Shown one piece after another: positions 31,800 through 41,589 of a DNA stretch of 64,000 nucleotides (its first letter is position 1; each line of letters starts with the position of its first letter). Both the position numbers and the translations under genes were made by a program. The DNA lies in contig JBBHKE010000370.1 in the NCBI GenBank assembly GCA_037447655.1, positions 149,587-213,586 on the forward strand. Reading direction: 5' to 3'. This DNA comes from Zygnema cylindricum (Eukaryota; Streptophyta; Zygnematophyceae; Zygnematales; Zygnemataceae). A model generated the notes under the pieces. That model did not search any database and was not told the DNA's origin. It worked only from the letters and a program-made list of their open reading frames with translations.

Positions 31800-32738
31800 T
31801 CATTCCCTCTTTCTTTTTTTATTTCTTTTCTTTTTCTTTTCATAAAACGTTAAGAAAATACTCTCGTACTTGAAACAGTGCATTAGATGAACCGAAATAA
31901 TTGCATCACACATTTTATTTAGCATCCCACTTTTCATAAATCCGAGCAATGATTTTATCCATCTCATCTCTTTTCCATCCACACTAAATCCGATTTCCCT
32001 CTTGCAATTCAAATAGCCAGCCCCATCTCCAATCTGCAACACATGCCCTGGTGCTAACCCTTTTACAGGCACACCTTCATAAATGCCATCACTCCCTTTA
32101 GTGATGTCATATCCATTAACCCCAGAACATGAACTTTCCTCACTCTCTCCCATGGATTTCTTTCCATTCTCACTTTCTAAATTTATTCCCAATAAATATT
32201 TCTCCTCCCCTAAACCTTTCATTAAGTATTCCTCTTCTTCCTTATCCTTAAAAACCCCTTCTAGTTTCACTTCTCCCCTTTCCTCAGAATCTGTTGAAGT
32301 CTCCCTTTCCGACCAGTTTTCTGTTTTCAAAACATCTATAAAATTATCCTCATTAATTTTATCTTTCCTATTTTCACTTATGGATCCTAGATCTGACTTT
32401 CTCATTTCTAAGTCATCCACTCTACACTCCTTGACATCCTCAAGTGCCTCCCCTCCCTTTACTTTCCTTATACCTCGAAAAACACACTGTTGCCTTCGTG
32501 GAATTTCAGTGTACTTTTCTCTCTTCTCCATTCTTCCGATGTGAACAAGCTCCAAGATTTCTTCATCCTCTTTCTCCTCTTCCCCTTCTTCCTCCTCATT
32601 CACACCCCAACTTCTAAGTTTTTCCAAACGAGGACACTCCTCCATATGGTGACCCAGTTCTCTACAAAAGAAGCAAACCCGTTTTTCCAAAGCTCCCTTT
32701 TCTTTTCTTCTCCCTCTCTTTCCACCAAAGTTCGACAA
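31800..32738 (-). CDS. TRGAG-2 zinc knuckle to C-terminal tail (gag with RT/RNase H remnants)
   Basis: An open frame of 312 codons. It begins in the basic region before the CCHC knuckle (CFFC...GHHMEEC, about 32634-32680). It passes an acidic linker (NEEEEGEEEKEDEE), then EIPRRQQCVF, where autonomous copies would begin the protease. It then has VDDLEMRKSDLGSISENRKDK, an acidic stretch, GLGEEKYLLGINLE (like RT GEAKYILGI), VLQIGDGAGY...MRWIKSLLG (like RNase H), and a lysine-rich end. The frame stays open for almost a kilobase, unlike the other elements here. No catalytic Asp of RT or RNase H remains. Its function is unknown; it may serve only as packaged RNA plus gag. The first ATG is arbitrary, since the frame is joined to gag by a shift near 32750-32810. 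Confidence 0.65.
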   Translation of the reverse strand: MSNFGGKRGRRKEKGALEKRVCFFCRELGHHMEECPRLEKLRSWGVNEEEEGEEEKEDEEILELVHIGRMEKREKYTEIPRRQQCVFRGIRKVKGGEALEDVKECRVDDLEMRKSDLGSISENRKDKINEDNFIDVLKTENWSERETSTDSEERGEVKLEGVFKDKEEEEYLMKGLGEEKYLLGINLESENGKKSMGESEESSCSGVNGYDITKGSDGIYEGVPVKGLAPGHVLQIGDGAGYLNCKREIGFSVDGKEMRWIKSLLGFMKSGMLNKMCDAIISVHLMHCFKYESIFLTFYEKKKKRNKKRKRE

Positions 32739-32749
32739 GGTTTACCTTT

Positions 32750-33622
32750 GTCTTTGTTCCTCTCATCACGCTTCCGCTCGTCACCGCCGTTCCTCTCATC
32801 ACGTTTCGGTCAGCCACCACCAGCTGTAAATGCAGTCACCCTCTCACTTCCCCTACGAAGCTCCAAGGTGCTTTCCCTCACAAGTATTATCCCCATGGTG
32901 ATGCTCCAAGTCCACGAAGAGCCATCCATTCCCTGCATACGGTAAATGATGTCTTCGTACTCATCTGGGTGTTTCATGATTAGTGTATTAATCTTTCTCT
33001 CCTCAGATTCTACATATCCAGCACTAGCAAGCTCTACATATAACGCAGCAATATCATTGCAAAACTCTATCATGCTACCGCCTTTATAAACATAGGCCTC
33101 TATTTTTTGTTTTACTAACTGCTGCCTCTGTATAGTCTCACTCTTATAAATCTGAATTAGTGTTTCCCAGATTTCCGAAGACTTGATTAGACTTAAACGA
33201 GTGATAGTTATGGACTTAGACACATATCTAAGTATGAGATGTTTTGCTATAGTGTTTTTGTATTCCCAAATTTTCTTATCATTTTCTTCAGTTTTCAGTT
33301 CAGTTTTAACCCCCACAAGTGGAACCGTAGCCGAGATCCTAGCTCCTCTCACCATAGGTGTCCCTTTATCCTTCTCCCCTATTTCTTTTTCCACGGTAAT
33401 GATTTTCCCTTCACCTTCCGTTGCATCTGAACTCTGGTTCGTTTTCTGGGCAGCCCCAGATGATTCTCCATAGTGAGCTCCTCCAAAGCCCGGTGGCGGA
33501 CATCCCACTTGTCCCGAAACAATTCCCTATAAGTGCTTCTCGAAAAGCAATCCCTCCATTGTAAACTCCCAATAAGTGAACTTTGTTCCATCGAACATAA
33601 GCACCCTAGATGGTGGGCCCAT
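32750..33622 (-). pseudogene. TRGAG-2 gag N-terminal and capsid-like part
   Basis: It starts at the ATG inside the primer site (complement of 33620-33622), MGPPSRV. A stop occurs early, near 33528, in the first 35 codons; the main frame 33508-32810 is then open for 232 codons. It contains LKTEENDKKIWEYKNTIAKHLILRYV, KQKIEAYVYKGGSMIEFCNDIAALYVELAS and LIMKHPDEYEDIIYRM, the copia gag core, then a stop and a short repeat-rich basic segment (RDERN). It would coassemble with gag of autonomous copies; that is inference. Confidence 0.8.
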
Positions 33623-33626
33623 AACC
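33614..33626 (-). other. TRGAG-2 primer binding site
   Basis: The minus strand reads GGTTATGGGCCCA followed by CCA, complementary to the initiator tRNA-Met anticodon arm. The LTR end here is CTTTA rather than TTTCA. Confidence 0.85.
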
Positions 33627-34790
33627 TAAAGTTCTATGGGCTCCATTGCCCACAGAATTCGCATATCCAAAAGAAGCTAATCTAGATAGTGCCGACTCCA
33701 AGTTGATATAAACCCAAATGACTGACCCCTTGACAGTCACAACCCCAATACACCTTCACCCTTGTGAAGAGAAGATCTTCTGTGTGCTCAGTTCCACCAT
33801 AGAATGCAAAGTTAGATTATGAGATTTGGACACATTCACCCACTGTGACTTTCCCTTAGAAATGCAGCCACCCAGGCAAGCAAAGACTTTGACCGACTAC
33901 ACCCCTATGTAGCTTGGACTCCCCTGAGTCCGCAGCAAAAAGAATCATTGAAAATGGTCAACTCAAGTGATTGTTATGGTTGGCCAAAGTTTGCCATTTA
34001 TACAAGGTGCTCTCTGGGAGAGTCAGTTACCTACCAGAAATATTCTAAGCCCTAGTCCTTCTCTAAACCCCTTCTACTGAAGTATGGCGCCAATCACAGG
34101 ACTGTATCGTACATAAAAGTACAGGCGCCATAGTACTTTCTGTACGGTAACTGTACGGCATGACCATACAAGTGACAAATGTCACATCCAAACTTGTTAT
34201 CTTGCGCTCCGGAGATTCCGCAATCCTCCAACGCATTTCCACGTGTCATCCGGAGTGGCGGTGTCAAAAAACGCCAAGGCGGCCATTCCGGAATCTCGGC
34301 TACCACCACGACCATCGATAAAATCCGGTATTCATTCTTACCCGTCGAAAATATGTGCGCGGTATTTGTTTCGCCGTCGAAACAAATGTGCGGTATTAGT
34401 TTCGCGTAAACCGTACTACTCTAAAATGTTTCTATGTACTAAAGATCTATTCGCGCCGTTAAATGAATTCGTCTACGCGTACATATTTATATAATTATCA
34501 AACCCTATATGTCCTAGCACTAGTCCTAGACTAAACGGACAAAGCTAACGACTACATTGACGGACGGCAGGTTCCAGGATCAATTCATGGGTCCGTCAAT
34601 ACTTTTGGTAAACCCATCTATTTTCTGCTACGTGTCTGCTACAAAGCTTTAGGTAGCCATGGCTCTCTCACCCTACCCAGCATTTAGTGACTACAACAAG
34701 TGTGGGGGCTGGGTGAAGGGAGTTAGAGGTAGACCGCCTCTACCTTTTTCCTATTATAATACAGACCTAGAAAATACTCAAATATCAACA
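33627..34790 (-). repeat. TRGAG-2 5' LTR
   Basis: 1164 bp starting TGTTGATATTTGAG (complement of 34777-34790). TATA (TTTATACAAGG on the plus strand) is near 33998-34008, with the dyad GGCAAACTTTGGCC beside it. It is nearly identical to the 3' LTR over the shared part. Confidence 0.9.
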
Positions 34791-35790
34791 GAAGATTTAT
34801 GGAGACTGATAAATGATGGGTCAATTTTTTTACATATTTCAGATTTTGAATTTGGTGATTTTGGAATTTCAAAACATTGAAAATGTGGTAATTGGATTTT
34901 GAGAAATCTGACATTGAAGATTTTATGAAGATTAATATTTGAAAGGTTAAGAATTTTATAATTTTCAGATTTTGAATTTTGATCATCTCATAATTGTCCA
35001 AATTTCTACTTATGTATTTATTTTGCCTGACCTTATTGCGGATCGTTTCTAAAATGGACTGAAAATACATTAAAAAAAAACCAATGTAGACAAATAATGG
35101 AAGTGATATGAGGGAGTAACTAACCTTGCAAAAAAAAAATAACATTCAAAAGGACATTCTGGACAGGTATGGGAGGGTGTAAAACCAAATTAAACCCCAT
35201 TAAATTATAAATAATTAAGGAAATATCGCAATTTTTTACCGAAATCGGGGGGAAGGGGGTCCGCGGCGTGTCTGGGGAATAACACGTACATTTGAGTGTA
35301 CTGGCCATACATTTATCTGTACGGTCCATACAGATATCGCCGATAGTTATTGATATCGGTGTTATCGCCGATAAAAACCGATAAAAATTGGTTATTTATC
35401 GGCGATAACACCGATAACAATATATCGTACCTATATATCAATTATCGGCTACCCGAAAAAAAACGCATATCGGTTATCGACAAATCCTTACCTATACACA
35501 ACACTACAATTTTCAACAACAAAATACGAACAACAACACATTGACACAAAAGACAAAACACGAACGTACAAAGTGTACTTCCACGCAAGCAGTTGGTCGT
35601 ACGGATACGAGTTTCAGATTTTGTTCTTTTGGATTAGTTTGAACATGAACCTACGTGGATCCAATCAAAATGAAGCACGTAGGCGATAGATTCCTTGTTG
35701 ACACGACTTGATGGAGAACTTGATGGAGAAGTGAATGGAGAAGGCCTTGATGGAGGCTTAACTAAGGACCAACACACGAAAGAAAATTAC

Positions 35791-36568
35791 TAGTGTTGTG
35801 TATTGGTAACGATTTTACGATAACCGATATGGGCCAATTCTCGGGTTGCCGATAATCGATATATTGGTACGATATATCGCTATTGTTGTTATCGCTGATA
35901 ATTAACCAATAATATCGATCGTTTATCGACGATAACACCGATAGCGATAACTATTGGCGATCTTTGTACGAACCGTACAGATAAATGTACGGCCCCTTTC
36001 CCCCTGTTTTTAGTAAAAAATCGCAACATTTCCTTCATTATTTCTAATTTAAGGGGGTTTTACTTGGGTTCCACGCTCCCATACCCGTCCAGAATGTCTT
36101 TTTAACTGTTATTTTTTTTTGCAAGGTTAGTTACGTCCGCATATCACTTCCATGGTGGCGGTAAATGGTGGCAGTCTGACAGATGTATTCGCTTGTTTTA
36201 AAAAAAAAAAATTACAAATTTACAATATAATTTAATATTTTCGTTTTGATACTATAGTTTTAGAACTAAAAAGTATTGTTTAAATTTATCAACGTTTATG
36301 TGTTGTCCGTAATAAATTTAATTAAACAGATACGTAACAATTTATTATACGTGGCATGCCACGCTATATAAAGTCAATAATATAATACAGTATGTTATAA
36401 AGTACTATTGTATACATACTATATTTTTTAAAGTTATCGCCGATATGGAATTTGTTGGTCTGGGACAGATATATCGGGATAGATATATCGGGACCTCTAA
36501 CCGTTCGATAACCAATAACTATCGATATTGGTGTTATCGCGATAATTTTTTTACGATACACAACACTA
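35791..36568. mobile_element. Non-autonomous hAT MITE, inverted deletion derivative of hAT-2
   Basis: 778 bp. The ends TAGTGTTGTGTAT and ATACACAACACTA are perfect inverted repeats over 13 bases. The flanks AAAATTAC (35783-35790) and GAAATTAC (36569-36576) form an 8-bp duplication with one change. Its two halves match, in reverse complement, the first about 400 bp and the last about 400 bp of hAT-2. The whole transposase gene is missing. Confidence 0.92.
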
Positions 36569-36576
36569 GAAATTAC

Positions 36577-37414
36577 AGTACTAGATGTACATACTTTGCA
36601 CGAAAAGAAACTTTTCGAAGTCGTGTACAAAAACCAAACGAAACAAAACAAACCGTGTACAAGAAAATGTACACACAAAAATTACAAAATCAAACTAAAT
36701 GTATTTAATCCCAATATGCGAAGTAACCTGCGACCAAACCTAAACCACACTAAATAAAAACCAACACGGATTCAAATAATGTAAGCCTAACATGTTTGAA
36801 GCCATGAATAAAGACACACATAAAAATTGATGTTACTCAATTTATTTGATAATTGAAATTATTAATTGGGATCCTCTTATAATTGTGTAGAGTTCTTTTC
36901 ATATCAAGTCTCACAATACTAATTCGTGTGGGATGGAAGGTGTGCTGGACTTTAAAGATTTAACATCTAGTCATATTATCAATCACTACATGGCGAACGA
37001 GAAATATCGTGCGATACAATGGACTTAATTTACCTTAGCGATCGGTGAAACCGAGTTGACGTAATTGATTTATTCCGTACAAAATGACAAACATTGATTC
37101 TGTATAGGTGATGAGCCCACCCGATGTGTGCCCTATTTCCCTATACTCAAAAGTAAAAGCGCGGTTTTTCAAATTTGAGACTCTTTCAGTTAGCCTGTTT
37201 CTACGTTAACTCTGTGCTACCTCATTTTCTTGCGGCATTTACTCCCTTGTTCTCATTTTTGACTCATCAACAATCTGGGACTCTCGTGTGGTGCCCAGAT
37301 TTCGTACATTTTCTTGTGGGCCTGGTTTTACGTCTCCTCTACCCTTGTGATGTCTTCGCCTTTCCCTATGGACCGGTCCTTAAACTAGTGCACGCACCTT
37401 GAAGGCGCACTCTC
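36577..37414. other. Unassigned DNA
   Basis: No recognised gene. 36600-36700 encodes a short ORF without motifs. Confidence 0.5.
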
Positions 37415-37885
37415 CTATTTGAAAGGAAAAACCGTCGGTTTCCCCGAGTATGTCTTTGGTCCCTCAAATTTGACTCCACAACATTGATCCAAGATCATGT
37501 ACTTCTTCCAAACGACATAATTTGAATTGTTAAACATGACTAATTTTTTGACGATTTGGAAAGCATCCTCGTTCTCTACCTCATTATCTATGCGTATTTC
37601 ATCGACCTCAATTTTTGCTTTACCTTTCCATGTTTTCTCCTTCTCATACTTGATCTTTGATCTCTTGCAACCATTGAAGCTAGGACTCAACTCCATTTCC
37701 ACTTTCATCCTCCCCTTCTTGTCTTCTTTTATTGGCTTTCCTTTCTCCTAAACGACCTCTGACCACTCGTCGAATGTGTAACGAGGATTGTTATCAAAAG
37801 GTTCCCCACCGTCATTAGCCCTATTTTGTCCAAAGGGATCGGTTGGAAGCAATTCCTCAAACTTAGGCACGAATTCAAATCTATC
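37415..37885 (-). pseudogene. CopE gag N-terminal fragment (unrelated copia family)
   Basis: On the minus strand an open frame of about 150 codons with one TAG (near 37748). It runs EFVPKFEELLPTDPFGQN, then a basic and acidic stretch, then IVKKLVMFNNSNYVVWKKYMI. F-N-x-S-N-Y-x-x-W fits the start of a copia gag. It lies downstream of an LTR and a TGGTAAC primer-like site in the right order. No similarity to the A or B type gag is seen. Family assignment is moderate. Confidence 0.5.
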
Positions 37886-37975
37886 ACCTCCAAAACTTAA
37901 ACACTATTTCAATCGACTCACGAGTAGACCTTCTTTGAGAGGGTGGCTCTTCCAAACGCTCCAGTAAAAGCCTTA

Positions 37976-38168
37976 TATAGGCGAATAGAAAGGGAGTGAT
38001 TTTCTTCAGCCTAATATAAGCGAATAGAGAGGGAGTGATTTTCTTCTTCTTCCCCATCACACCTTCACTCACTCACAAATAGAAATTTTCGTAATATAAG
38101 CGAATAGAGAGGGAGTGATTTTCTTCTTCTTCCCCATCACACCTTCACTCACTCACAAATATAAATTT
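37976..38168 (-). repeat. 80-bp tandem repeat in the CopE leader
   Basis: Two near-perfect units, 38012-38091 and 38092-38168, and a partial unit at 37976-38011. Core GCGAATAGAGAGGGAGTGAT. It lies between the primer site and gag. Confidence 0.9.
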
Positions 38169-38189
38169 ATCTAACTTGGAGCAAAGCGT

Positions 38190-38201
38190 GCTCCGTTACC
38201 A
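38190..38201 (-). other. CopE primer binding site (candidate)
   Basis: The minus strand reads TGGTAACGGAGC. This resembles the common plant copia site TGGTATCAGAGC, complementary to the 3' end of initiator tRNA-Met, and lies two bases after the LTR end. It is a different priming mode from the A and B types here. Confidence 0.6.
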
Positions 38202-38203
38202 GA

Positions 38204-38931
38204 TGATAGGATCGATAACAAGCCCACAACAAAAGAGGCATTCATCGCACAAACAAAGAAGTTACGCAGCCAACATCATTATCGAATAGATCTCGGCGCA
38301 ATACACTACCTTATGCCCCAAGGTTTCTTTACAAAGCTCTCACTCTCATAAAAGCCATTTCCTAATTTAGTCTCCCACAATAAAATACAAGGCGCAAAAA
38401 TTGAAAGATATACCACCGAGATTGTATGCAGCGGAAGAAATATAAAAGCAGCCGAAATGGCCAAAGAAAAACTTTATATAAAAAGATGGGCGAAGCCTTT
38501 TTACAAGGCTTTTCCCTTTCCTCTCACTCTTCTCTCTTTACTCTATCTATCCCAAAATAATGTAAACTTGATGCTAAACTGTAGCAACACGAACAACTTA
38601 AATAGAAACCTAACTAACGTGCAACTTAAATAGCAACCTAACTAACGCGCAATGTAGGACAAGCTAAGAAGCAAAGGTAGTGTCACTCGAAGGAAGACTC
38701 GAAAGAAGAAGAAAGCGCGCAGAAGGGTGCAGCGTGCTTTTCTCTTTCGAGAAGAGAAGAGAAGAAAAGAGAAGGTTTCGTGAGATGTGTACCACGAAAC
38801 TTCGTATGCATACTTTCGTAGGCCGTACGCGCACGAAACGACGAGTGCACAATTCAAATAAAGTGACGTTGACGCGAACCGAAATATCGCGCGCGTCCAA
38901 TACAAGACAATTCTCAAATTGGATCGTAACA
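38204..38931 (-). repeat. CopE LTR
   Basis: 728 bp on the minus strand from TGTTACGATCC (complement of 38921-38931) to CCTATCA. A TATA motif (TTTATATAAAG on the minus strand) is near 38472-38482. RNase H lies before it and a gag leader after it, so one LTR serves as both a 3' and a 5' LTR. Confidence 0.7.
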
Positions 38932-38944
38932 ATCCCCCTCTCAA
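38932..38944 (-). other. CopE polypurine tract
   Basis: The minus strand reads TTGAGAGGGGGAT directly before TGTTACG. Confidence 0.7.
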
Positions 38945-38964
38945 TTGGAGAATTGTCCACGTCA

Positions 38965-39108
38965 TTACATTAGCCCTAATTTGAGCCGCCCCCTCATAAG
39001 TACATCATGTACTGCTGCCTTTGTCAGCATGTCAGCTACTTCTTCCAACGTTGTCACAAACTTAAACTCCACTTTATTTGCCATCACAAGATCCATTGTA
39101 TGCGTATG
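38965..39108 (-). pseudogene. CopE RNase H C-terminal fragment
   Basis: The minus strand encodes HTHTMDLVMANKVEF, then EEVADMLTKA, and a stop at 38965-38967. H-x-x-x-M/I-D and ADMLTK are the conserved end of copia RNase H. The rest of Pol is missing above 39108. Confidence 0.75.
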
Positions 39109-39191
39109 TGATTAGTACGTTTATGAAAAACTGGATTTTTGACTAACGGTAGAATTCCATAAGACGAAAAGTGTGGTTTGTTACTCGACGC

Positions 39192-40358
39192 CGTACAAGT
39201 TCGTACAGATTCGTACCACGCCGTACCTTAATTTTGTTCTAGTCAGACGAAATATTATTACTGGAAAGCTATCGGGAAGCTCCAATGATGTAGGCGTAGT
39301 TTTTGGCCTTAGGGTATTCCACATTTTCAGATCTGCGAAACAATTGTAGAAATCGATGGTTCTTTTATTATTTTCTAGGTCTAAATTGGAATACACAAAA
39401 AAGTCGAGGCAATCTGCCTCTAACTTCTCTCTCCAACTCCCACACTTGTTGCAGTCACTGAGAAGTTGGAGAGAAAGCTAAAGCCATGGCTACCTAGGCT
39501 ATCCAGAGGTTTATGGTAAATAGATTAGTTGATTTACGGAGAGGTAGGTTTATTTGCTAAAATGAGTATGTCAAAACCAGGATTTGATCCTGGTACATGC
39601 CGACCATCAGAATGCCGGTTACCGGTAGACTTATCTTTAAGTCTAGACAGAAAGATACATACTAAAGGGTTTGATATATATTTAAATGTTGCCACGTAGG
39701 AAAATTCATTTAACGACAGATGTTTACGGATAGATAGATCCAATTATGTAAAAGTACGGATTTCAATATAGATAAGAAACAGGTACTGCGCATTTTGTTT
39801 CTTTTACGAAACAAATACTGCACAAACATTTATGACGGCTACAATTGAAATCTGCATTCAATGAGACAACCGAAAAGAAAGCCTATATCGCGGAAGAGAT
39901 TCTCGGCAGTTTGTGGTCAGCGCCACATCGGATGACACGTGGCACGATTACGTTGGATCGTGGCATCTCCGAGGATTACGGGACCGAATCCGGATATGAC
40001 ATATGTCGACATTTAGGCCATGTCATACAATATCCGTACATAAAGTACACCGACAGTTGTACTTTTGTGTACGGCAGTGTAATATAGTTAGTGCCGTACA
40101 CCAGTAGATAGAGTTTTAGAGAGAGATAAGACTTAGAAAAAATTGGAAGATAAGACCGTCTCTCCAAGAGAGCTTCTGTGCAAAAGGTCAACTTTGACCC
40201 TTCATAACTTACTGCTCAGGGAGCAAATTCACAGATTCTCTTTGCTATCCACTTAGGGGAGTCTTGCCTTCACAAGGGTGAAGGTGGTTAGAGTTTTTGT
40301 TTGCCAAGGTGGCAGTTATTCGTGCTGAAAGACAAAGGGGTCAGGGATATCCTAGAGG
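39192..40358 (+). repeat. First copy of a 1167-bp tandem duplication (flank plus CopF LTR)
   Basis: 39192-39344 is a 153-bp flank (CGTACAAGTTCGTAC...) and 39345-40358 an A-type LTR lacking its last ~50 bp. The same flank restarts at 40359 and the LTR at 40512, both offset by 1167. The two copies differ at many positions. Confidence 0.9.
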
Positions 40359-40511
40359 CGTACAAGTTCGTACAGATTCGTACCACACGGTACCTTAATT
40401 TTGTTTTTTTCAGACAAAATATCGTTACTAGAAAGCTGTCGAGAAGCTCCAATGATGTAGGCGTAGTTCCGGGCCTTTGGATATTCCACTTTTTCAGATC
40501 CGCGAAGCAAT

Positions 40512-41576
40512 TGTAGAAATCGATGGTTCTTTTATTATTTTCTAGGTCTAAATTGGAATACAGAAAGAAGCCGAGGCAGTTTGCCTCTAATTTCTCTCTC
40601 CAACTCCCACACTTGTTGCAGTCACTGAGAAGTTGGAGAGGAAGCTAGAGCCATGGCTACCTACGCTATCCAGAGGTTTATGGGAAATAGATTAGTTGAT
40701 TTACGGATAGGTAAGTTTTTTTGCTAAAAGAAGTATGTCGGAACCAGGATTTGATCGTGGTACCTGCCGACCGTCAGAACGCCGGTAGCTAGTAGACTTA
40801 TCCATTAAGTCTAGACAGAAAGATACATACTATAGGGTTTTATATTTATTTAAATGTTGCCACGTAGGAAAATTCATTTAACGGCGGATGTTTACCATAC
40901 ATAGATCCAATTATGTAAAAGTACGGATTTCGGCATGGATAAAAAACGAGTACCGTGCATTTTGTTTCTTTTACGAAACGAATACCGCACAAGCATTTAT
41001 GACGACTTCGATTGAAACCTGCATTCAATCGGACGGCCGAAAAATAAACCGAGATCGCGGAAGAGATTCTCGGCGGTTTGTGGTCATCGCCACATCGGAT
41101 GACACGTGGCACGATAACATTGGATCTCGACATCTCCGTGGATTACGCAACCGCATCCGGATATGACATATGTCGACATTTAGGCCATGTCGTACAATTT
41201 CCGTTCATAAAGTACACCGGCAGCTATACTTTTGTGATCGACAATGTAATATGATTGGTGCCGTACACCAGTGGATAGAGTTTTAAAGAGGGATAGGACT
41301 TAGAAAAATTTGGTAGATAGGACCCTCTCTCTCAGAGAGCTTTTGTACAAAAGGTCAACTTTGACCCTCCACAACTTACTGCTCAAGGGAGCAAATACAT
41401 AGATTCTTTTTGCTATCCACTCAGGGGAGTCTTGCCTTCACACGGGTGAAGGTGGTTAGAGTTTTTGTCTGCCAAGGTGGCAATTATTCGTGATAAAAGA
41501 CAAAGGGGTCATGGTTATCCTAAAGGCTTTGTGTGAGCTGCTTACTTTAAGGTCGTATTGAGGTCTCAGAGGTGCA
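40512..41576 (+). repeat. CopF 5' LTR
   Basis: 1065 bp, TGTAGAAATCG to GGTGCA. It has a T-arm-like block near 40747, a GGTCAACTTTGACC dyad near 41351 and leader hairpins. The upstream flank repeat (40359-40511) is part of the tandem duplication. Confidence 0.9.
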
Positions 41577-41589
41577 GGTTATGGGCCCA
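41577..41589 (+). other. CopF primer binding site
   Basis: GGTTATGGGCCCA followed by CCA, the best tRNA-Met complement in the window together with TRGAG-2. It includes the gag ATG (41581-41583). Unlike CopA, CopD, CopH and CopI, the in-frame LTR ATG upstream is TTG here. Confidence 0.85.

Larger units (their letters stand above)
30728..34790 (-). mobile_element. TRGAG-2: non-autonomous copia derivative with gag only (CopB family)
   Basis: Minus-strand element: 5' LTR 33627-34790, primer site 33614-33626, gag-derived gene 31800-33622, polypurine tract 31740-31752, truncated 3' LTR 30728-31739. It has no protease, integrase or main RT domain. The class fits terminal-repeat retrotransposons with a GAG domain (TR-GAG), which depend on proteins from autonomous relatives. 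CopB is a second copy with the same structure. Confidence 0.85.
27339..35506 (+). mobile_element. hAT-2: hAT DNA transposon, interrupted by TRGAG-2
   Basis: The left end TAGTGTTATGTATCGGTT (27339) and the right end ATACACAACACTA (35506) form terminal inverted repeats. The flanks CAAATTTT (27331-27338) and CAATTTTC (35507-35514) agree at 6 of 8, fitting the 8-bp duplication of hAT elements. Long subterminal regions are rich in CGATA, ATCGGT and TTATCG words. A BED-type transposase pseudogene lies inside (27838-30206). TRGAG-2 (30728-34790) splits the 3' region, and about 330 bp is present on both sides of it. Confidence 0.8.

Noticed and set aside
37884-38173. CRISPR-like array from the 80-bp repeat
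   Set aside because: Units are head-to-tail without unique spacers, in a eukaryotic retroelement leader.
38642-38973. Arg- or Ser-rich ORFs of about 100 codons around the CopE LTR
   Set aside because: They overlap the LTR and its GAAGA-rich sequence on both strands and show no motif.
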